Source: JACVRW01 sp963826165
Lineage (GTDB): Bacteria > Actinomycetota > Thermoleophilia > Solirubrobacterales > Thermoleophilaceae
Assembly: GCA_963826165.1 (NCBI GenBank)
Contig: CAWGWC010000009.1
Location: 62,001 to 126,000, forward strand
DNA: 64,000 nucleotides
Direction of reading: 5' to 3'
Position 1 is the stretch's first letter; each line of letters starts with the position of its first letter. The position numbers were made by a program, and so were the translations under genes. The notes beneath the pieces were generated by a model. The model was given only the letters and a program-made list of their open reading frames with translations, did not search any database and was not told the origin of the DNA. Below are positions 8,155 to 18,249 of the stretch, piece after piece.

Positions 8155-8286
8155 CTAGCCGCGGTCGCGCGGCTGCGGGTCGATTCGGTGCGACACGTAC
8201 CAGGCCACGTGCTTGATCACGTCGGTGGCGAGGCCGAGCACGCTGCCCGCGCCTCCAAGGAGCTTCCTGCCCATCCCAGTGACCAT
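8155..8286 (-). CDS. Possible small protein, 43 residues
   Basis: An ATG at 8286 opens a 43-codon frame that fills most of the otherwise empty 8109-8315 interval. Its protein has an amphipathic glycine/leucine-rich start (GRKLLGGAGSVLGLATDVIKH) and a basic, Pro/Arg-rich end. Third-codon positions are GC-rich, as in its neighbours. No good ribosome site is seen, so it may be chance. It diverges from wecB with 29 bases between starts. Confidence 0.3.
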   Translation of the reverse strand: MVTGMGRKLLGGAGSVLGLATDVIKHVAWYVSHRIDPQPRDRG

Positions 8287-8315
8287 CGTAGGACCGACAC
8301 CCGATCGATTCGACC

Positions 8316-9383
8316 ATGCGCATCGCCACGATCATCGGTAATCGCCCGCAGTTCGTGAAGGCCGCGGCCGTCTCGCGCAAGCTGCGCGACGTTGGCGACG
8401 AGCTGATCATCAACACCGGGCAGCACTACGACGACGAGCTGTCCACGATCTTCTTCGAGGAGCTCGGCGTACCCCGGCCCCACCGCGAGCTCGATGCCGG
8501 AGGGGGCTCGAACACCACCCAGACGGCGCGCATACTCGCGGCGCTGGAGCCAGTCCTGGCCGAGCTCGATCCCACCCTCACGCTGGTCTACGGCGACACC
8601 AACTCCACTCTGGCGGGCGCGCTCGCCTCTGCCCAGGCGGGTGTGCCCGTGGGTCATGTGGAGGCCGGCATGCGCTCGTTCGACCGAGCGATGCCCGAGG
8701 AGCTCAACCGGGTGCTGGCGGACCACGCGAGCGACCTCCTTCTCTGCTCGACGGATACGGCCGTGGCCAACCTCGAGCGTGAGGGGGTGGCCGGGGAGGT
8801 GCACCTGGTGGGTGACGTGATGGCCGATGTGTCGCTCGCCTTCCGCAGCATCGCCCAGGAGCGCTCGCGCATCATCGAGGAGCTCTCGCTCGAGCCGGGC
8901 TCGTACCTGGTGGTGACCGCGCACCGCGCCGGCACCGTTGACGACCCGGTCCGGCTGGAGCAGCTGGTGGCGCTGCTCCACGCCCTGCCGGGACCGGTGG
9001 TGTTCCCGGTCCATCCCCGCACCCGGGCCCGACTCGAGGAGGCGGGCCTGACGGACGAGCTCGGCGGCGTCATCCTCGCGCCACCGCTCGGCTACCTGGA
9101 CTTCCTGGAGCTCGTGCGCAACGCGCGGGCCGTGCTGACCGACTCCGGTGGGGTGCAGAAGGAGGCCTATCTCCTAGGCGTTCTCTGCGTGACCTTGCGA
9201 GATACGACGGAATGGGTGGAAACGGTGGAGACGGGCTGGAACGTACTGGTGGGGCTGGACCTGGCCGCGGCGCAGGAGGCTCTGCTGCGTCCCCGTCCTG
9301 ACGAGCGGCCCGAGCTCTACGGCGGGGGACACGCCGCCGATCGTGTCGCCGAGGTGCTCTCGGCCTACACTGAGCGACTATGA
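8316..9383 (+). CDS. wecB: UDP-N-acetylglucosamine 2-epimerase (non-hydrolysing)
   Basis: This 355-residue GT-B-fold enzyme interconverts UDP-GlcNAc and UDP-ManNAc. Family landmarks are GNRPQF at the start, NTGQHYD, VYGDTNS, GHVEAGMRS, PEELNR, TAHR and TDSGGVQKEA, all in the expected order. The product feeds the sugar dehydrogenase encoded next, whose start overlaps its stop by 4 bases. Together they suggest synthesis of an N-acetylmannosaminuronate-type sugar for a surface polymer. Confidence 0.94.
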   Translation: MRIATIIGNRPQFVKAAAVSRKLRDVGDELIINTGQHYDDELSTIFFEELGVPRPHRELDAGGGSNTTQTARILAALEPVLAELDPTLTLVYGDTNSTLAGALASAQAGVPVGHVEAGMRSFDRAMPEELNRVLADHASDLLLCSTDTAVANLEREGVAGEVHLVGDVMADVSLAFRSIAQERSRIIEELSLEPGSYLVVTAHRAGTVDDPVRLEQLVALLHALPGPVVFPVHPRTRARLEEAGLTDELGGVILAPPLGYLDFLELVRNARAVLTDSGGVQKEAYLLGVLCVTLRDTTEWVETVETGWNVLVGLDLAAAQEALLRPRPDERPELYGGGHAADRVAEVLSAYTERL

Positions 9384-10615
9384 AGATCGGGGTCGTCGGG
9401 CTGGGTTATGTCGGCCTGCCGCTCGTGGTGGCGTTCTGCACGGAGGGCCATGAGGTCACCGGTGTCGACGCCGACCCGCGGGTGGTGGAGGGCCTGCGAG
9501 CCGGCCGCTCACATATCGAGGACGTATCGGACGCGACTCTCGCGGACATTGCCGGGCGCTTCTCACCCAGCACGCGCTACGCCGACCTGGCCAAGGTGGA
9601 CGCCATTCTCGTGGCCGTCCCCACGCCTCTCACGCCCAACCGCGAGCCGGACCTGCAGCCCCTCGTGGCTTCGGGCAGCGCACTCGCCGACGTGCTCCAG
9701 GTGGGACAGCTCGTGGTGCTCGAGTCCACCACCTATCCGGGCACGCTGCGCGAGCGCTTCGTTCCGTTGCTCGAGGAGTCCGGACTGGCGGCGGGGCGGG
9801 ACTTCTTCGCCGCCTTCTCGCCCGAACGCATCGATCCCGGGCGCACCGACTACACGCTGCGCACCACGCCCAAGGTGGTGGGTGGTCTCACCGACGAGTG
9901 TCTGCGCCGCGCCCAGGAGTTGTACGGGGCGGTCTGCGACGAGGTCGTGACCGTTTCGACGCCCGAGGCCGCCGAGCTGACCAAGCTGCTGGAGAACATC
10001 TTCCGCTCGGTCAACATCGCGCTGGTCAACGAGCTGGCCATCCTCTGCGACCGGATGGACATCGACGTCTGGGAGGTCGTCGAGGCGGCTGCGACCAAGC
10101 CCTACGGCTTCATGTCGTTCAAGCCCGGGCCGGGCATGGGCGGGCACTGTCTTCCCGTCGATCCGTTCTACCTCTCCTGGCGCGCGCGGGAGTTCGACAT
10201 GCAGACCGAGTTCGTGGAGCTCGCCGGCGAGGTGAACCAGCGCATGCCCTACTTCTGCGTGGATCGCGTGGGTCGCGCCCTCAACGACCACGCCAAGGCG
10301 GTGCGGGGCTCGCGGGTGGCCATCTTCGGCGTGTCGTACAAGCCGGGCGTGGGCGATCTCCGCGAGTCACCCGCGCTGCGGATCATGCGGCTGCTGCGCG
10401 ACCAGGGCGCTGACGTGGTCTACCACGACGATTTTGTCCCGGAGCTGCCCGACTTCGGGCTGCGCTCCGAGTGGCCCGAGGACGCGGACTGCACAGTGAT
10501 CGTCACTGCCCATCCCGACCTCGACCTGGAGCGGGTGGTGCGAGAGTCGAACCTTGTGGTGGACTTCCGCGGGGTGACCCGCGGCATCGAGGCCGGCAAC
10601 CTGATCCGGTTGTGA
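9380..10615 (+). CDS. Nucleotide sugar dehydrogenase (UDP-ManNAc/UDP-GlcNAc 6-dehydrogenase type)
   Basis: The 411-residue protein has the N-terminal NAD-binding motif GLGYVGLP and the signature VPTPLT. The catalytic nucleophile is C257 in GGHCLPVDPFY. The segment KPGPGMGGHC is typical of the WecC/WbpA/TviB branch rather than UDP-glucose dehydrogenase. Beside wecB, UDP-ManNAc is the likeliest substrate, giving UDP-ManNAcA by two NAD-dependent oxidations. The stop overlaps the acyltransferase start. Confidence 0.9.
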   Translation: MKIGVVGLGYVGLPLVVAFCTEGHEVTGVDADPRVVEGLRAGRSHIEDVSDATLADIAGRFSPSTRYADLAKVDAILVAVPTPLTPNREPDLQPLVASGSALADVLQVGQLVVLESTTYPGTLRERFVPLLEESGLAAGRDFFAAFSPERIDPGRTDYTLRTTPKVVGGLTDECLRRAQELYGAVCDEVVTVSTPEAAELTKLLENIFRSVNIALVNELAILCDRMDIDVWEVVEAAATKPYGFMSFKPGPGMGGHCLPVDPFYLSWRAREFDMQTEFVELAGEVNQRMPYFCVDRVGRALNDHAKAVRGSRVAIFGVSYKPGVGDLRESPALRIMRLLRDQGADVVYHDDFVPELPDFGLRSEWPEDADCTVIVTAHPDLDLERVVRESNLVVDFRGVTRGIEAGNLIRL

Positions 10616-11313
10616 CCCCGGCGCTGAGCGCGGCGCTGCAGGCATCCGATCGGGCTCCGGGGCTGCTCCTCGGTGACGGAGTGGAGCTGCCGGCGAGCGC
10701 GGAGCTCGGTGGCCACGTGATCGTGCACGCGGGCAGCGTGGTCGGCGAGGGTGCCCGCCTCCAGGACGGATGCGTCGTCGGCAAGCCGCTGGCCCTGGGC
10801 GTTCGGTCCAGCGCGGCCGGCGCCGCCACGGCCACTGAGACCGTCGTGGGGGCCGGCTCGACCGTCGGCGCCGGGGCGGTGCTGGTGGCGGGCGCACGGA
10901 TCGGTGAGCGCTGCGTCGTGGCCGACCAGGCCCACGTGCGGGAGCGGACCTCCATCGGCGACGAGAGCGTGGTGGGCCGGGGCGCCTCGGTGGAGAACGA
11001 CGTCTCCGTGGGGGCGCGCGTGCGGATGCAGACCGGCGCCTACGTGACCGCGTGGTCGGTGGTCGAAGACGACGTGTTCGTGGCGCCGAACGTGACGCTC
11101 ACCAACGACCCCACCGCGGGCCGGCGCGGCGCCGGGGTGGAGCTGCGCGGGGCGACTCTGCGACGTGGCTGCCGGATCGGTGCGGGCGCCGTGCTGCTGC
11201 CGGGGGTCGAGGTGGGCGAGGACGCCTTCGTGGCCGCGGGCGCCGTGGTCACCGGCAACGTGGCGGCCGGAGCCCTGGTCATGGGCGTGCCGGCCCGCAC
11301 CCGGGACTCGTGA
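10612..11313 (+). CDS. Left-handed beta-helix acyltransferase (hexapeptide repeats)
   Basis: The GTG at 10612 overlaps the dehydrogenase stop (GTGA) and yields 233 residues; in-frame sequence upstream lies inside the dehydrogenase. Almost the whole chain is hexapeptide repeats of the pattern V-G-x-G-A-x, forming a beta-helix, with NDPTA in an inserted loop. The C-terminal GVPAR motif is common in O- and N-acetyltransferases. In WbpD-like pathways such enzymes acetylate a UDP-amino sugar acid, but no aminotransferase is seen here, so the acceptor is unknown. Confidence 0.85.
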   Translation: MTPALSAALQASDRAPGLLLGDGVELPASAELGGHVIVHAGSVVGEGARLQDGCVVGKPLALGVRSSAAGAATATETVVGAGSTVGAGAVLVAGARIGERCVVADQAHVRERTSIGDESVVGRGASVENDVSVGARVRMQTGAYVTAWSVVEDDVFVAPNVTLTNDPTAGRRGAGVELRGATLRRGCRIGAGAVLLPGVEVGEDAFVAAGAVVTGNVAAGALVMGVPARTRDS

Positions 11314-11957
11314 TGGCGCTGCGCCGCCGGCGCCGGGCGCTCTCCCCGGGCCGGGGCACGCTCGTCCTGGGCGCGCTGGCCACGGGCGCGGTGGTGGCGG
11401 TCGTGGTGGGCGAGGTGGGCCGCGTCTGGAAACGCGGCCGCGCACCGCTGCCGAGCGAGGGCGATCACTTCCTGCTCGCCGCTGAGGAGGCCGTGGCCGA
11501 GACGGCCGAGGTGGCCCGCGCGGGCTATCGCGGCGGGTCCACGCGCGAGAACTCGATGTTCAACCTGCTCACCTCGTTCGCTGCGACCTTCATCGCCGTG
11601 CGCAGCGTGACCTACCTGTTGCGCGACCGGCGCAGTGTCGGGCCGTTTCGCAACGTGCGCCTCGGCCGGCGCCACATTCACCACTTCGTGCCCGGGATCG
11701 TCATCGCCTTCGCCGCGGGCGCCGCGGCGATCCTCACCCGCGACGAGGACCTGGAGCCCTGGCTCGCCATACCGTTCGGGGTGGGAATGGGGCTGACGCT
11801 CGACGAGTCGGCGCTTCTGCTCGAGCTCGAGGACGTCTACTGGACGCGCGAGGGCCTGCTCAGCGTCCAGATCACGCTGGCCGTGATCGCGCTGCTGGGA
11901 GCGCTCGCTCTGGGACTACGGGTGCTGCGCCGCGGCGAAGAGGTCGTGCTCGACTGA
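11313..11957 (+). CDS. Conserved integral membrane protein
   Basis: The ATG at 11313 overlaps the previous stop (TGATG). The 214-residue protein has an Arg-rich N-terminus, an early helix and about four further helices. Conserved-looking polar motifs lie inside the membrane part: RRHIHHFVPG and LDESALLLELEDVYW. Clustered His and acidic residues suggest metal or proton chemistry, but I cannot name a function. Coupling to the sugar genes suggests an envelope role. Confidence 0.75.
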   Translation: MALRRRRRALSPGRGTLVLGALATGAVVAVVVGEVGRVWKRGRAPLPSEGDHFLLAAEEAVAETAEVARAGYRGGSTRENSMFNLLTSFAATFIAVRSVTYLLRDRRSVGPFRNVRLGRRHIHHFVPGIVIAFAAGAAAILTRDEDLEPWLAIPFGVGMGLTLDESALLLELEDVYWTREGLLSVQITLAVIALLGALALGLRVLRRGEEVVLD

Positions 11958-12002
11958 GGTCCTGACGCCGGAACCTCCGTCATCGGTGCTTTGATTGCGC
12001 CC

Positions 12003-12683
12003 ATGGAAAGCGGACCACCCTCGCCCGACCAACCCAGAGAGCCCGGCTCGCCCGATCCCCCCGACGGGCCTCAGGCGCCCGCCTCACCCCAGTCGCCGGC
12101 CGCTCCCCCGCCTGCCGCCCCCGCGCCGGGGCCGGAGGCCCCTCCCGGGTACTCGGGTCCGGTGCCGCCGGGAGGCTGGGAGCAGCCGGTGGGCCAGCCG
12201 GTCGGCTGGACCGGTGCCATGGGGGGCAGGCCGCTGTCCGGCTGGTGGCCACGCGTTGCGGCGCAGCTCATCGACTGGCTGATCCTCACCATCCCGGTGA
12301 TCGTGCTGACCATCGTGATCGTGGCCATCGCTGCGGGAAGCGAGGCCGGCGCCGTCGTCACGGGGATCATCGCCTTCCTGGCCTACGTGGTGGCCGCGCT
12401 CTTCTACGCGCCCGTGCTGATGAAGCGGCCCGGGCCACACAACGGGCAGACCTGGGGCAAGCAGGCAATGAGCATCACGGTCATCCGCGACACGGGTGAG
12501 GAGATCGGGCTCGGCTACGGGTTCCTGCGCGAGATCGTCATCAAGCAGCTGCTGTTCGGCTTCGTGGGCGGCTTCTTCTTCTCGATCCCCACGATCGTGA
12601 ACTACCTGTGGCCGCTGTGGGACGACCAGAACCGGGCTCTCCACGACATGCTCGCGAAGAGCCACGTGGTCAGGACCGACTAA
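12003..12683 (+). CDS. RDD-family membrane protein
   Basis: The 226-residue protein starts with about 75 residues rich in Pro, Gly and Ala, predicted to be disordered and cytoplasmic. An RDD domain with three helices follows. Its signatures are WWPRVAAQLIDW (an R...D pattern) and GQTWGKQAMSITV, ending in NRALHDMLAKSHV. RDD proteins are membrane proteins of mostly unknown role, some linked to ion exchange. ATG 12003 was preferred to the TTG four codons earlier. It converges with purA. Confidence 0.82.
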   Translation: MESGPPSPDQPREPGSPDPPDGPQAPASPQSPAAPPPAAPAPGPEAPPGYSGPVPPGGWEQPVGQPVGWTGAMGGRPLSGWWPRVAAQLIDWLILTIPVIVLTIVIVAIAAGSEAGAVVTGIIAFLAYVVAALFYAPVLMKRPGPHNGQTWGKQAMSITVIRDTGEEIGLGYGFLREIVIKQLLFGFVGGFFFSIPTIVNYLWPLWDDQNRALHDMLAKSHVVRTD

Positions 12684-12693
12684 CGAGCTGCGG

Positions 12694-14004
<1,311 letters not shown>

Positions 14005-14049
14005 CGAGCGGTCGAGTCTAGTGTCGCCTGGAGGCCGGGCCGCCCCGGC

Positions 14050-14943
14050 TCACGCGCCCTGCGCCGCCATGCGCAGGTCGGGACCCATGATCGGTATGGG
14101 GTCGTCGCAGATCTCGACCAGCCTGGAGACGGTCCGCGCACCGATCTGCCTGCGCAGCCGCGCGATGGGATCGAACTGCCCCTCGGCCTCGCGCACGCCC
14201 ACCTCGCTGCTGAGCCGCTCGAGCCGGTCGAGGATTCTGCGCAGCTCGTCGAGGTCGCGGCCGTCGAACCGCCCGCCCTTGATGGTTTCGCGCAGCTCCC
14301 GCGCGCCCGCGATCAGCATCCGGCCAGGGGCCTCGGGATCGGCGTCGGGGATGTTGGTGGTGACCACGATCGAGCGGCGATCCTGCCAGCGCTCGTTGAC
14401 GATGGAGTAGAGCTGCTCCAGCACCCACTCGGTCTGCTTCTCGGCGCCGAGGTCGTCGAGCACGAGGAGATCCACGGAGCAGAGGCGGCGAAAGAAGGCC
14501 AGGTAGTTGTCGCTCGCGTCGCGGTCGAACGTGCGCTTGATCTCGGCGAGCAGGCGAGGGACCGGGTAGACGGCATAGGAGCGCCCGGCGTCCTTGGCGG
14601 CCTTGGCCAGGAGGATGGCGAGGGAGGTCTTGCCCGTGCCGACCGGGCCGTCGAACCAGAGCCCGCGGCCGTTCTCGAGGTTGTCGTCGATGGCGCGCAC
14701 GAATGCGCGTACGGGCCGCAGCACGAGCGAGTCCAGCGACACGATCGGCTCGCGGTCGAACGAGACCTCGAGGAAGCGCCGCCCGATGCCGGTGCCGATG
14801 CCGCCGCTGAGTGCCTTGCGCCGCCGCTGCTCCCGGCAGCGGCAGGGACGAGCCTCGTTGGTCTCCTCGTCGAGCACCCAGGTCGAGCCGTCGCACTCCG
14901 CGAACGGACAGACCCGATCCTCGGTGTCCACCGGGCGCAACAT
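14050..14943 (-). CDS. DnaC/DnaI-like AAA+ ATPase, putative helicase loader
   Basis: The 297-residue protein has an N-terminal cysteine cluster (C12, C17, C34, C36) likely to bind zinc. An AAA+ core follows with Walker A GPVGTGKT (99-106), Walker B LLVLDDLG (159-166) and sensor 1 VTTNIP (194-199), matching DnaC/DnaI/IstB ATPases. Its start shares one base with the dnaB stop, so the two proteins are probably made together. A helicase-loading role is inferred from this pairing. IstB from an IS21 element is the main alternative, but no transposase is nearby. Confidence 0.82.
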   Translation of the reverse strand: MLRPVDTEDRVCPFAECDGSTWVLDEETNEARPCRCREQRRRKALSGGIGTGIGRRFLEVSFDREPIVSLDSLVLRPVRAFVRAIDDNLENGRGLWFDGPVGTGKTSLAILLAKAAKDAGRSYAVYPVPRLLAEIKRTFDRDASDNYLAFFRRLCSVDLLVLDDLGAEKQTEWVLEQLYSIVNERWQDRRSIVVTTNIPDADPEAPGRMLIAGARELRETIKGGRFDGRDLDELRRILDRLERLSSEVGVREAEGQFDPIARLRRQIGARTVSRLVEICDDPIPIMGPDLRMAAQGA

Positions 14944-16340
14944 CAGCCGCTGCCGTTCTGATCGGGCGCCGGGTCGCCACTGCGCTCGCGGTACATGCTG
15001 CTGAAGCGGGGATAGCGCGGCTGGAAGGTGAGCGTGACCTCGCCGACCGGCCCGTTGCGGTGCTTGGCGAAGATGATGTCGGCCTCGCCCAGACGCTCCG
15101 ACTCGCGGTCGTAGTACTCCTCCCGGTAGACGAACATGACCACGTCCGCGTCCTGTTCCACCTGGCCGCTCTCACGCAGGTCGGACAGCATGGGAATGGG
15201 CGGGTTGCGCGACTCCACCGCGCGCGAGAGCTGGGACACGGCGATCACGGGGATCTCGAGCTCGCGCGCCAGGATCTTCAGCCCGCGGCTTATCTGGCCA
15301 ACCTGCTCGACGCGGCTGTCCGCCCGCCCGTCGGGACGAATCAGCTGGAGGTAGTCGACGATCAGCAGGCCGAGCCCGTTCTCGGCGCGAGAGTGCAGGC
15401 GACGCGCCTTGGCGCGCATCTCGAGCACGCCGATGTCGCTCGAGTCGTCGATGTAGATGGGGGCCCGCGCGAGCTTCTCCACCGCCCGCAGGACCTTCGG
15501 CCAGCGATCGGCCTTGACCCGGCCCTTGCGCAGCTCGTCGCTCGACACCTTGGCCTGCGACGCGATGAAGCGGTGGGCCAGCTCGGTCTCTGACATCTCG
15601 AGCGAGAACAGGGCCACCGGCTTGCCGGCCTCGATGGCGGCGTTCTCGGCGATGTTGGTGGCGAGCGTTGACTTTCCCATCGAGGGCCGGGCCGCGACCA
15701 CGATGAGGTTGCCGGATTGGAACCCACCCGTGAGGTCGTCGATGTCGTGGAAGCCGCTGGGCGTACCCGTCAGCCCGACGTCGCTGCGCGACAGCTCCTC
15801 GAGCTTGTCGATCTCGTCGTGGAGGACGTGCTCGATCGTCCTCATCTCGGCCGTGCCGCCGTCGTGGCCGATCTTGAACAGCACCGACTCGGCGCGCTCG
15901 ATCAGCTCGTGAGCCTCGGCTCGCCGCCCCAGCACGTCGTCCTGGATCTCCCGCGTGGCGGAGAGCACGCTTCGGAGCAGTGCGTTCTCCTTGACGATCC
16001 GCGCGTAGTCCAGCACGGCCCCGAGCGCCGGCACCACCGTGGGCAGCGAGTGAACGTAGGACTCACCGCCGGCGCGCTCGAGCTCGCCCGCCCGCCGGAG
16101 CTCCTCCGACACCGTGAGCGCGTCCACGGCCTCCGGCGCGGCCTTCTCCTTGAGGCGCACCATGGCGCCGAACACGAGCTGATGCCGGGGCCGGTAGAAG
16201 TCCGCAGGCCGCAGCCCCACCTCGAGGAACACCCCGTCGAGTGCCTGCTCGGTGAGCAGGATGGCACCGAGGACCGAGGCCTCGGCCTCCTCGTTGTGGG
16301 GAGGAAGCGCGCCGGCCTCTGGCGGTGTTGCGACGGCCAT
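14943..16340 (-). CDS. dnaB: Replicative DNA helicase DnaB
   Basis: The 465-residue protein has the DnaB N-terminal domain (starting PHNEEAEASVLGAIL) and a RecA-like C-terminal domain. Walker A is ARPSMGKST, Walker B is GLLIVDYLQLI, and the ending ESGQVEQDADVV...KHRNGPVG is the DnaB signature. No intein interrupts it. It unwinds DNA ahead of the replisome as a hexamer. The order rpsF-ssb-rpsR-rplI-dnaB is widely conserved in actinobacteria. Confidence 0.97.
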   Translation of the reverse strand: MAVATPPEAGALPPHNEEAEASVLGAILLTEQALDGVFLEVGLRPADFYRPRHQLVFGAMVRLKEKAAPEAVDALTVSEELRRAGELERAGGESYVHSLPTVVPALGAVLDYARIVKENALLRSVLSATREIQDDVLGRRAEAHELIERAESVLFKIGHDGGTAEMRTIEHVLHDEIDKLEELSRSDVGLTGTPSGFHDIDDLTGGFQSGNLIVVAARPSMGKSTLATNIAENAAIEAGKPVALFSLEMSETELAHRFIASQAKVSSDELRKGRVKADRWPKVLRAVEKLARAPIYIDDSSDIGVLEMRAKARRLHSRAENGLGLLIVDYLQLIRPDGRADSRVEQVGQISRGLKILARELEIPVIAVSQLSRAVESRNPPIPMLSDLRESGQVEQDADVVMFVYREEYYDRESERLGEADIIFAKHRNGPVGEVTLTFQPRYPRFSSMYRERSGDPAPDQNGSG

Positions 16341-16397
16341 CAGCGCGCGGCGTGAATCCTCAGGGCGCAGGCGGTGCCGCGCAGCGTCACTGAGGGA

Positions 16398-16850
16398 TTA
16401 CGCCTGCGGGGTGACGATAGTCTTGATCTCCGTCGTCACACCGTCCGCGACCTCGACGGTGACCATGTGGGTGCCCGTGGTCCTGATGGGCTCCTCGAGC
16501 GCCACGCGGCGCTTGTCCAGGCGAACGCCCCGCGCTTGGCGGATGGCGTCCACGATCTCCTGCGATGTGACCGAGCCGAACAGGCGACCGTCGTCGCCCG
16601 CCTGGTGGGAGATGGTCAGCACGGTCTTCTTCAGGAGCGCCGCGGTCTCCTCGGCCTTGGCGGCCGCCTCGGCGGCAGCCCGTTCGGCGGCCTCCCGGCG
16701 ACGCTGGGTCTCCGCGATCCCCGCCGGGGTGGCCGGCTGGGCGAGCTTGCGGGGAACGAGGAAGTTGCGCAGGTAGCCCGGCGAGACGTCGATGACGTCA
16801 CCGCGCTCGCCGAGCGAATCGTGGTCCTTCAGCAGGATTGCTTGGGCCAT
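16398..16850 (-). CDS. rplI: 50S ribosomal protein L9
   Basis: The 150-residue protein starts MAQAILLKDHDSLGERGDVIDVSPGYLRNFLVPR, split here for length, which is the L9 N-terminal RNA-binding signature. A long connecting helix rich in Ala/Glu and the C-terminal domain LFGSVTSQEIVDAI follow. Length is normal. It lies 57 bases upstream of dnaB in transcription order. Confidence 0.97.
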   Translation of the reverse strand: MAQAILLKDHDSLGERGDVIDVSPGYLRNFLVPRKLAQPATPAGIAETQRRREAAERAAAEAAAKAEETAALLKKTVLTISHQAGDDGRLFGSVTSQEIVDAIRQARGVRLDKRRVALEEPIRTTGTHMVTVEVADGVTTEIKTIVTPQA

Positions 16851-16901
16851 GGTGCTTCCGTCCTTACTGGTGCGACCGATGCCCCGGAGTGCGGGCAGGG
16901 A

Positions 16902-17189
16902 TCATCGATCGGCCACGTACGGGAGCAAACCGAGCTCACGGGCGCGCTTGACGGCCGTGGCGAGCTGGGACTGGTGGCGGCGGCAGGCGCCGGTGACGCG
17001 CGAAGAGCGGATCTTGCCCTTGTCGCTGATCGCGCGGCGAAGCGCGGCCAGGTCGCGGTAGTCGACCCGGTCGACCTTCTCCTTGCAGAAGGGGCAAGAC
17101 TTGCGCCGCCCGCCTCCGGGCACGCCCTTGCCGCGCCCGCGACGTTTGTCCCGGGTTGCGGTGCTTGCTCCTCCACGCTGCTTGGCCAC
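16902..17189 (-). CDS. rpsR: 30S ribosomal protein S18
   Basis: The 95-residue protein has the S18 core RRKSCPFCKEK...VDYRDLAALRRAIS and RVTGACRRHQ. The C-x2-C pair plus the later Cys and His make it a zinc-type (C+) S18. A basic Gly/Arg-rich extension precedes the core. It sits between ssb and rplI, as usual. Confidence 0.96.
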   Translation of the reverse strand: MAKQRGGASTATRDKRRGRGKGVPGGGRRKSCPFCKEKVDRVDYRDLAALRRAISDKGKIRSSRVTGACRRHQSQLATAVKRARELGLLPYVADR

Positions 17190-17221
17190 CAGTTTGCTCC
17201 TACGTACTCGCTACTTCGGGG

Positions 17222-17674
17222 TCAGAACGGAATGTCGTCGTCCGATCCCCCGGAGCCGGTTGGCGCCTGGGCGAAGTCGGCGGTATCCGCCGGAACATCG
17301 CTCTGAGGCGTGAAGCGGCCGCCGTTCTCGCCACCCTCACGGGAGCCGAGGAACTGGACAGAGTCGGCAATGATATCTACCGACTGCCGCTTGTTGCCCT
17401 GCTGGTCCTGCCACTCCCGCCACTCGAGCCGGCCGTCGATGGCCACGGGGCGGCCCTTGGAGAGGTACTGAGAGCAGTTCTCGCCCTGCGCTCCCCACAC
17501 GGTGACGTCGAAATAGTTGGGCTTGTCGGTCCATTCGCCCGACTGGTCCTTGCGGCGCGTGTTGCAGGCGATGCGCAGGCTGCAGACGGACGTGCCGCTG
17601 GGCAGGCTGCGCAGCTCCGGGTCGCGGGTGAGGTTCCCCGTCATCACGACCCTGTTGATGTTGGTTGCGGCCAT
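17222..17674 (-). CDS. ssb: Single-stranded DNA-binding protein
   Basis: The 150-residue protein has an OB-fold starting NINRVVMTGNLTRDPELR and the segment NYFDVTVWG. A flexible Gly/Ser-rich linker leads to the acidic C-terminal tip DDDIPF that recruits partner proteins. This is the main replication SSB by operon position. Upstream, 17675-17844 holds no gene that I can support. Confidence 0.97.
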   Translation of the reverse strand: MAATNINRVVMTGNLTRDPELRSLPSGTSVCSLRIACNTRRKDQSGEWTDKPNYFDVTVWGAQGENCSQYLSKGRPVAIDGRLEWREWQDQQGNKRQSVDIIADSVQFLGSREGGENGGRFTPQSDVPADTADFAQAPTGSGGSDDDIPF

Positions 17675-17844
17675 AAGCCTTACTTCCCTTCTGTCCCTGC
17701 ATTCCGAGGACGGCTGATTGGGCTGTCGGTCGAGAGTACAAATGGGGTCGGCGCGCTTGGGCCGGTTCTGACCGAAGTTGCTGAAAAGTGCGGCTTAATT
17801 GGCAGACCCGTTACAGAGGTCGCCATGCCGTGAGGCAGGAACGC

Positions 17845-18249
17845 CTACTCGTCGGTCGGCGGGGCGTCGGCCGCGGCGCGGGCCGCCACCTTGGTGTCCT
17901 GCGCCTCGCGATCCTCGCGGCGGCGGGCGGCCTGATGGTCGGGTGCCGCCGGGACGGGCTGGTCGGCCCGTGCCTTGATGATCCGGAAGCGCAGGACGGC
18001 GTCCAGGATCCGCAGGCGCTGGTTGAGGCGGTCGAGGACGGCGTTGTCGCCCTCGAACTGGTAGAGGCGGTACTCGGCCTCGGGCCGGTGATCGATCTCG
18101 TAGGCCATGCGCCGCTGGCCCCAGTCGTAGGTGCCGACCAGGGTTCCGCCCGTGCTCATCAGCGACTCGGCCTCGGCGACGGCGGCGGTGCGCCGCTCCT
18201 CCGGGGCATTCGGGTCGATGAGCAGCATGAGGTCGTAGAGGCCTGCCAT
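17845..18249 (-). CDS. rpsF: 30S ribosomal protein S6
   Basis: The 134-residue S6 protein carries YDLMLLIDPNA near its start, GQRRMAYEI in the middle and FRIIKARAD at the end of the fold, then an Ala/Arg-rich tail. It is first in the rpsF-ssb-rpsR-rplI-dnaB group. There is no ribosome-binding site before the ATG, but a TAACCT element lies 11 bases upstream, so a very short or absent leader is likely. Its start codon overlaps a divergent start on the other strand. Confidence 0.95.
   Translation of the reverse strand: MAGLYDLMLLIDPNAPEERRTAAVAEAESLMSTGGTLVGTYDWGQRRMAYEIDHRPEAEYRLYQFEGDNAVLDRLNQRLRILDAVLRFRIIKARADQPVPAAPDHQAARRREDREAQDTKVAARAAADAPPTDE

Noticed and set aside
14050..14943. IstB of an IS21-type transposon
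   Set aside because: No IstA transposase, inverted repeats or target duplication were seen, and the gene overlaps dnaB by one base in a conserved operon.
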